DNA of 64,000 nt. It comes from Mesonia sp. K7. Its GTDB lineage: Bacteria > Bacteroidota > Bacteroidia > Flavobacteriales > Flavobacteriaceae. The notes under the pieces are model-generated. The model had not been told where the DNA came from and made no database searches. It was given only the letters and a program-made list of their open reading frames with translations. Shown piece by piece: positions 62,779-64,000 of this stretch. The stretch lies in NCBI RefSeq assembly GCF_003233725.1, contig NZ_QKQV01000001.1, forward strand, positions 186,001 to 250,000. The letters run 5' to 3'. Position 1 is the stretch's first letter, and each line of letters starts with the position of its first letter. The translations under genes were made by a program, and so were the position numbers.

Positions 62779-63960
62779 TTAGTACTCAAAACTGCCTTTG
62801 TCAGATTTTATTGTAAGTTTTTTTCCGTTTTCCGAAGCTTCTACTCTACCTACGATTTTGGCGTCTACGTTAAAAGATTTTGAAATATCAATCACCTTTT
62901 GAGCATTTTCTTCCGAAAGGTAAACCTCCAAGCGATGTCCCATATTAAAAACCTGGTACATTTCTTTCCAATCGGTTTGGCTTTCTTTCTGGATAAGATT
63001 AAACAATGGCGGAACCTCAAAAAGATCGTCTTTAATAATGTGCAAATCTTCTATAAAATGCAAGATTTTGGTTTGAGCACCTCCGCTACAATGCACCATC
63101 CCGTGAATATCTTTTACGGATAACTGATTTAAAATTTCTTTTACAATTGGTGCATAAGTTCGCGTTGGCGAAAGCACTAATTTCCCAGCGTCTAGTGGAG
63201 CTTTTTCAACTTCATCGGTAAGTTTTTTTGTACCCGAATACACTAGTTCTTCAGGAATCGAGCTATCAAAACTTTCAGGGAATTTTTCGGCTAAGTATTT
63301 ATGAAAAACATCATGACGCGCAGAAGTCAAACCGTTACTTCCCATTCCGCCGTTGTACTCTTTTTCGTAAGTCGCTTGACCAAAAGAAGCCAAACCAACA
63401 ATTACGTCACCTGGTTTGATATGGGCATTATCGATGACTTGATCACGTTTTATTCTTGCCGTTACGGTAGAATCTACAATAATGGTTTTCACCAAATCGC
63501 CAACATCAGCGGTTTCACCTCCTGTAGAATAGATATTCACCCCAAAATCACGTAGTTCTGAAATCAATTCTTCGGTACCATTGATAATTTCTGAAATGAC
63601 TTCACCTGTAATGAGATTTTTATTTCTTCCGATAGTTGATGAAAGTAAAATATGATCGGTCACACCTACACAAATCAAATCGTCGATATTCATAATAAGT
63701 GCATCTTGTGCGATTCCTTTCCATACAGAAGTGTCGCCCGTTTCTTTCCAATACATATAAGCGAGTGAAGATTTTGTTCCAGCACCATCTGCGTGCATCA
63801 CCAAACAATAATCATCATCATTGGTTAAATAATCGGGAACAATTTTGCAAAATGCCTTTGGAAAAAGCCCTTTATCTACATTTTTTATTGCTTTATGCAC
63901 TTCTTCCTTCCCAGCAGAAACTCCACGTTTCGCATATCTTTTACTAATATCTTTACTCAT
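62779..63960 (-). CDS. purM: Phosphoribosylformylglycinamidine cyclo-ligase (AIR synthase)
   Basis: 393 residues, longer than the E. coli enzyme but typical of Bacteroidota. RYAKRGVSAGKEE at the N terminus, MHADGAGTKSSLAYMY (ATP and metal region), NIDDLICVGV, STGGETADVGD and MVHCSGG identify AIR synthase. It closes the imidazole ring in purine synthesis. A -7 box TACTTTTG at 63981-63988 lies 20 bases before the ATG. Confidence 0.94.
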   Translation of the reverse strand: MSKDISKRYAKRGVSAGKEEVHKAIKNVDKGLFPKAFCKIVPDYLTNDDDYCLVMHADGAGTKSSLAYMYWKETGDTSVWKGIAQDALIMNIDDLICVGVTDHILLSSTIGRNKNLITGEVISEIINGTEELISELRDFGVNIYSTGGETADVGDLVKTIIVDSTVTARIKRDQVIDNAHIKPGDVIVGLASFGQATYEKEYNGGMGSNGLTSARHDVFHKYLAEKFPESFDSSIPEELVYSGTKKLTDEVEKAPLDAGKLVLSPTRTYAPIVKEILNQLSVKDIHGMVHCSGGAQTKILHFIEDLHIIKDDLFEVPPLFNLIQKESQTDWKEMYQVFNMGHRLEVYLSEENAQKVIDISKSFNVDAKIVGRVEASENGKKLTIKSDKGSFEY

Positions 63961-63980
63961 CTTGTCTAAGGATTTGATTG

Positions 63981-63988
63981 CAAAAGTA
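63981..63988 (-). promoter_or_regulatory. -7 box of purM
   Basis: Minus-strand TACTTTTG followed by C, an exact consensus match. Confidence 0.62.
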
Positions 63989-64000
63989 AGGAATAAAAAA

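Overview
The window is a piece of chromosome from a member of the Bacteroidota, most likely a marine-type Flavobacteriaceae. Evidence: AT-rich DNA; short promoters with a -7 box of the form TAnnTTTG; no Shine-Dalgarno sequences; many lipoproteins with a cysteine close to the N terminus; and family-specific genes (Lacal_2735-type small protein, DUF4920, DUF3078, DUF5723, mevalonate genes beside a UbiA prenyltransferase). No transposase, phage gene, integrase or CRISPR array is visible, and no stretch over 300 bases lacks a gene.

Layout. 1-5.9 kb: an MFS transporter cut by the left edge, an ABC-F ATPase with a degenerate second P-loop, a thioredoxin-like lipoprotein, transaldolase and an SDR. 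5.9-6.0 kb: the small SRP RNA. 6.1-12.6 kb: glutaminyl cyclase, a beta-helix lipoprotein, a TIGR01777 epimerase, an operon of DUF4920 lipoprotein, CxxCH lipoprotein and mnmD, then ilvE. 12.6-18.4 kb: an NTP pyrophosphohydrolase divergent from a seven-gene operon that includes a membrane-anchored MutS-like ATPase. 18.5-22.9 kb: an M20 dipeptidase, tRNA-Leu(UAG), DUF1648, an HI0933 flavoprotein, PaiB and TspO. 23.0-26.9 kb: isoprenoid genes (mvaD, GHMP kinase, UbiA) and a pseudouridine synthase. 27.0-32.0 kb: a polyamine cluster (arginine decarboxylase, agmatinase, a deoxyhypusine-synthase homologue, a GNAT-nitrilase fusion). 32.0-37.5 kb: the cell-shape operon mreB-mreC-mreD-PBP2-rodA. 37.6-44.9 kb: purH, an ABC permease, then an unknown protein, TPR histidine kinase, LuxR-type regulator and DUF5723 protein. 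45.0-54.4 kb: M49 peptidase, SRPBCC/GyrI-like protein, fluoride channel, DUF1684, GlsB-type protein, serine hydrolase and the large fused acyl-CoA mutase IcmF. 54.4-64.0 kb: DUF4197, a Lacal_2735-type protein, MscS, a BtuF-like protein, pyrF, prfA, a small ABC module, a geranylgeranyl-reductase-type flavoprotein, DUF3078 and purM.

Most genes are housekeeping. The best novelty candidate is regulatory: an 18-bp dyad, ATACCC-N6-GGGTAT, occurs three times. Copies lie before the unknown-kinase-regulator operon, before the DUF5723 gene directly after the regulator, and before a predicted small-RNA unit between IcmF and DUF4197. In the last two the spacing from dyad to -7 box is identical (22 bp). 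This suggests a local two-component regulon that includes an unannotated small RNA. Other points of interest are the polyamine cluster with a deoxyhypusine-synthase homologue, the two-gene ABC module with a 96-residue membrane partner, the ABC-F protein, and families of dispersed palindromic repeats.
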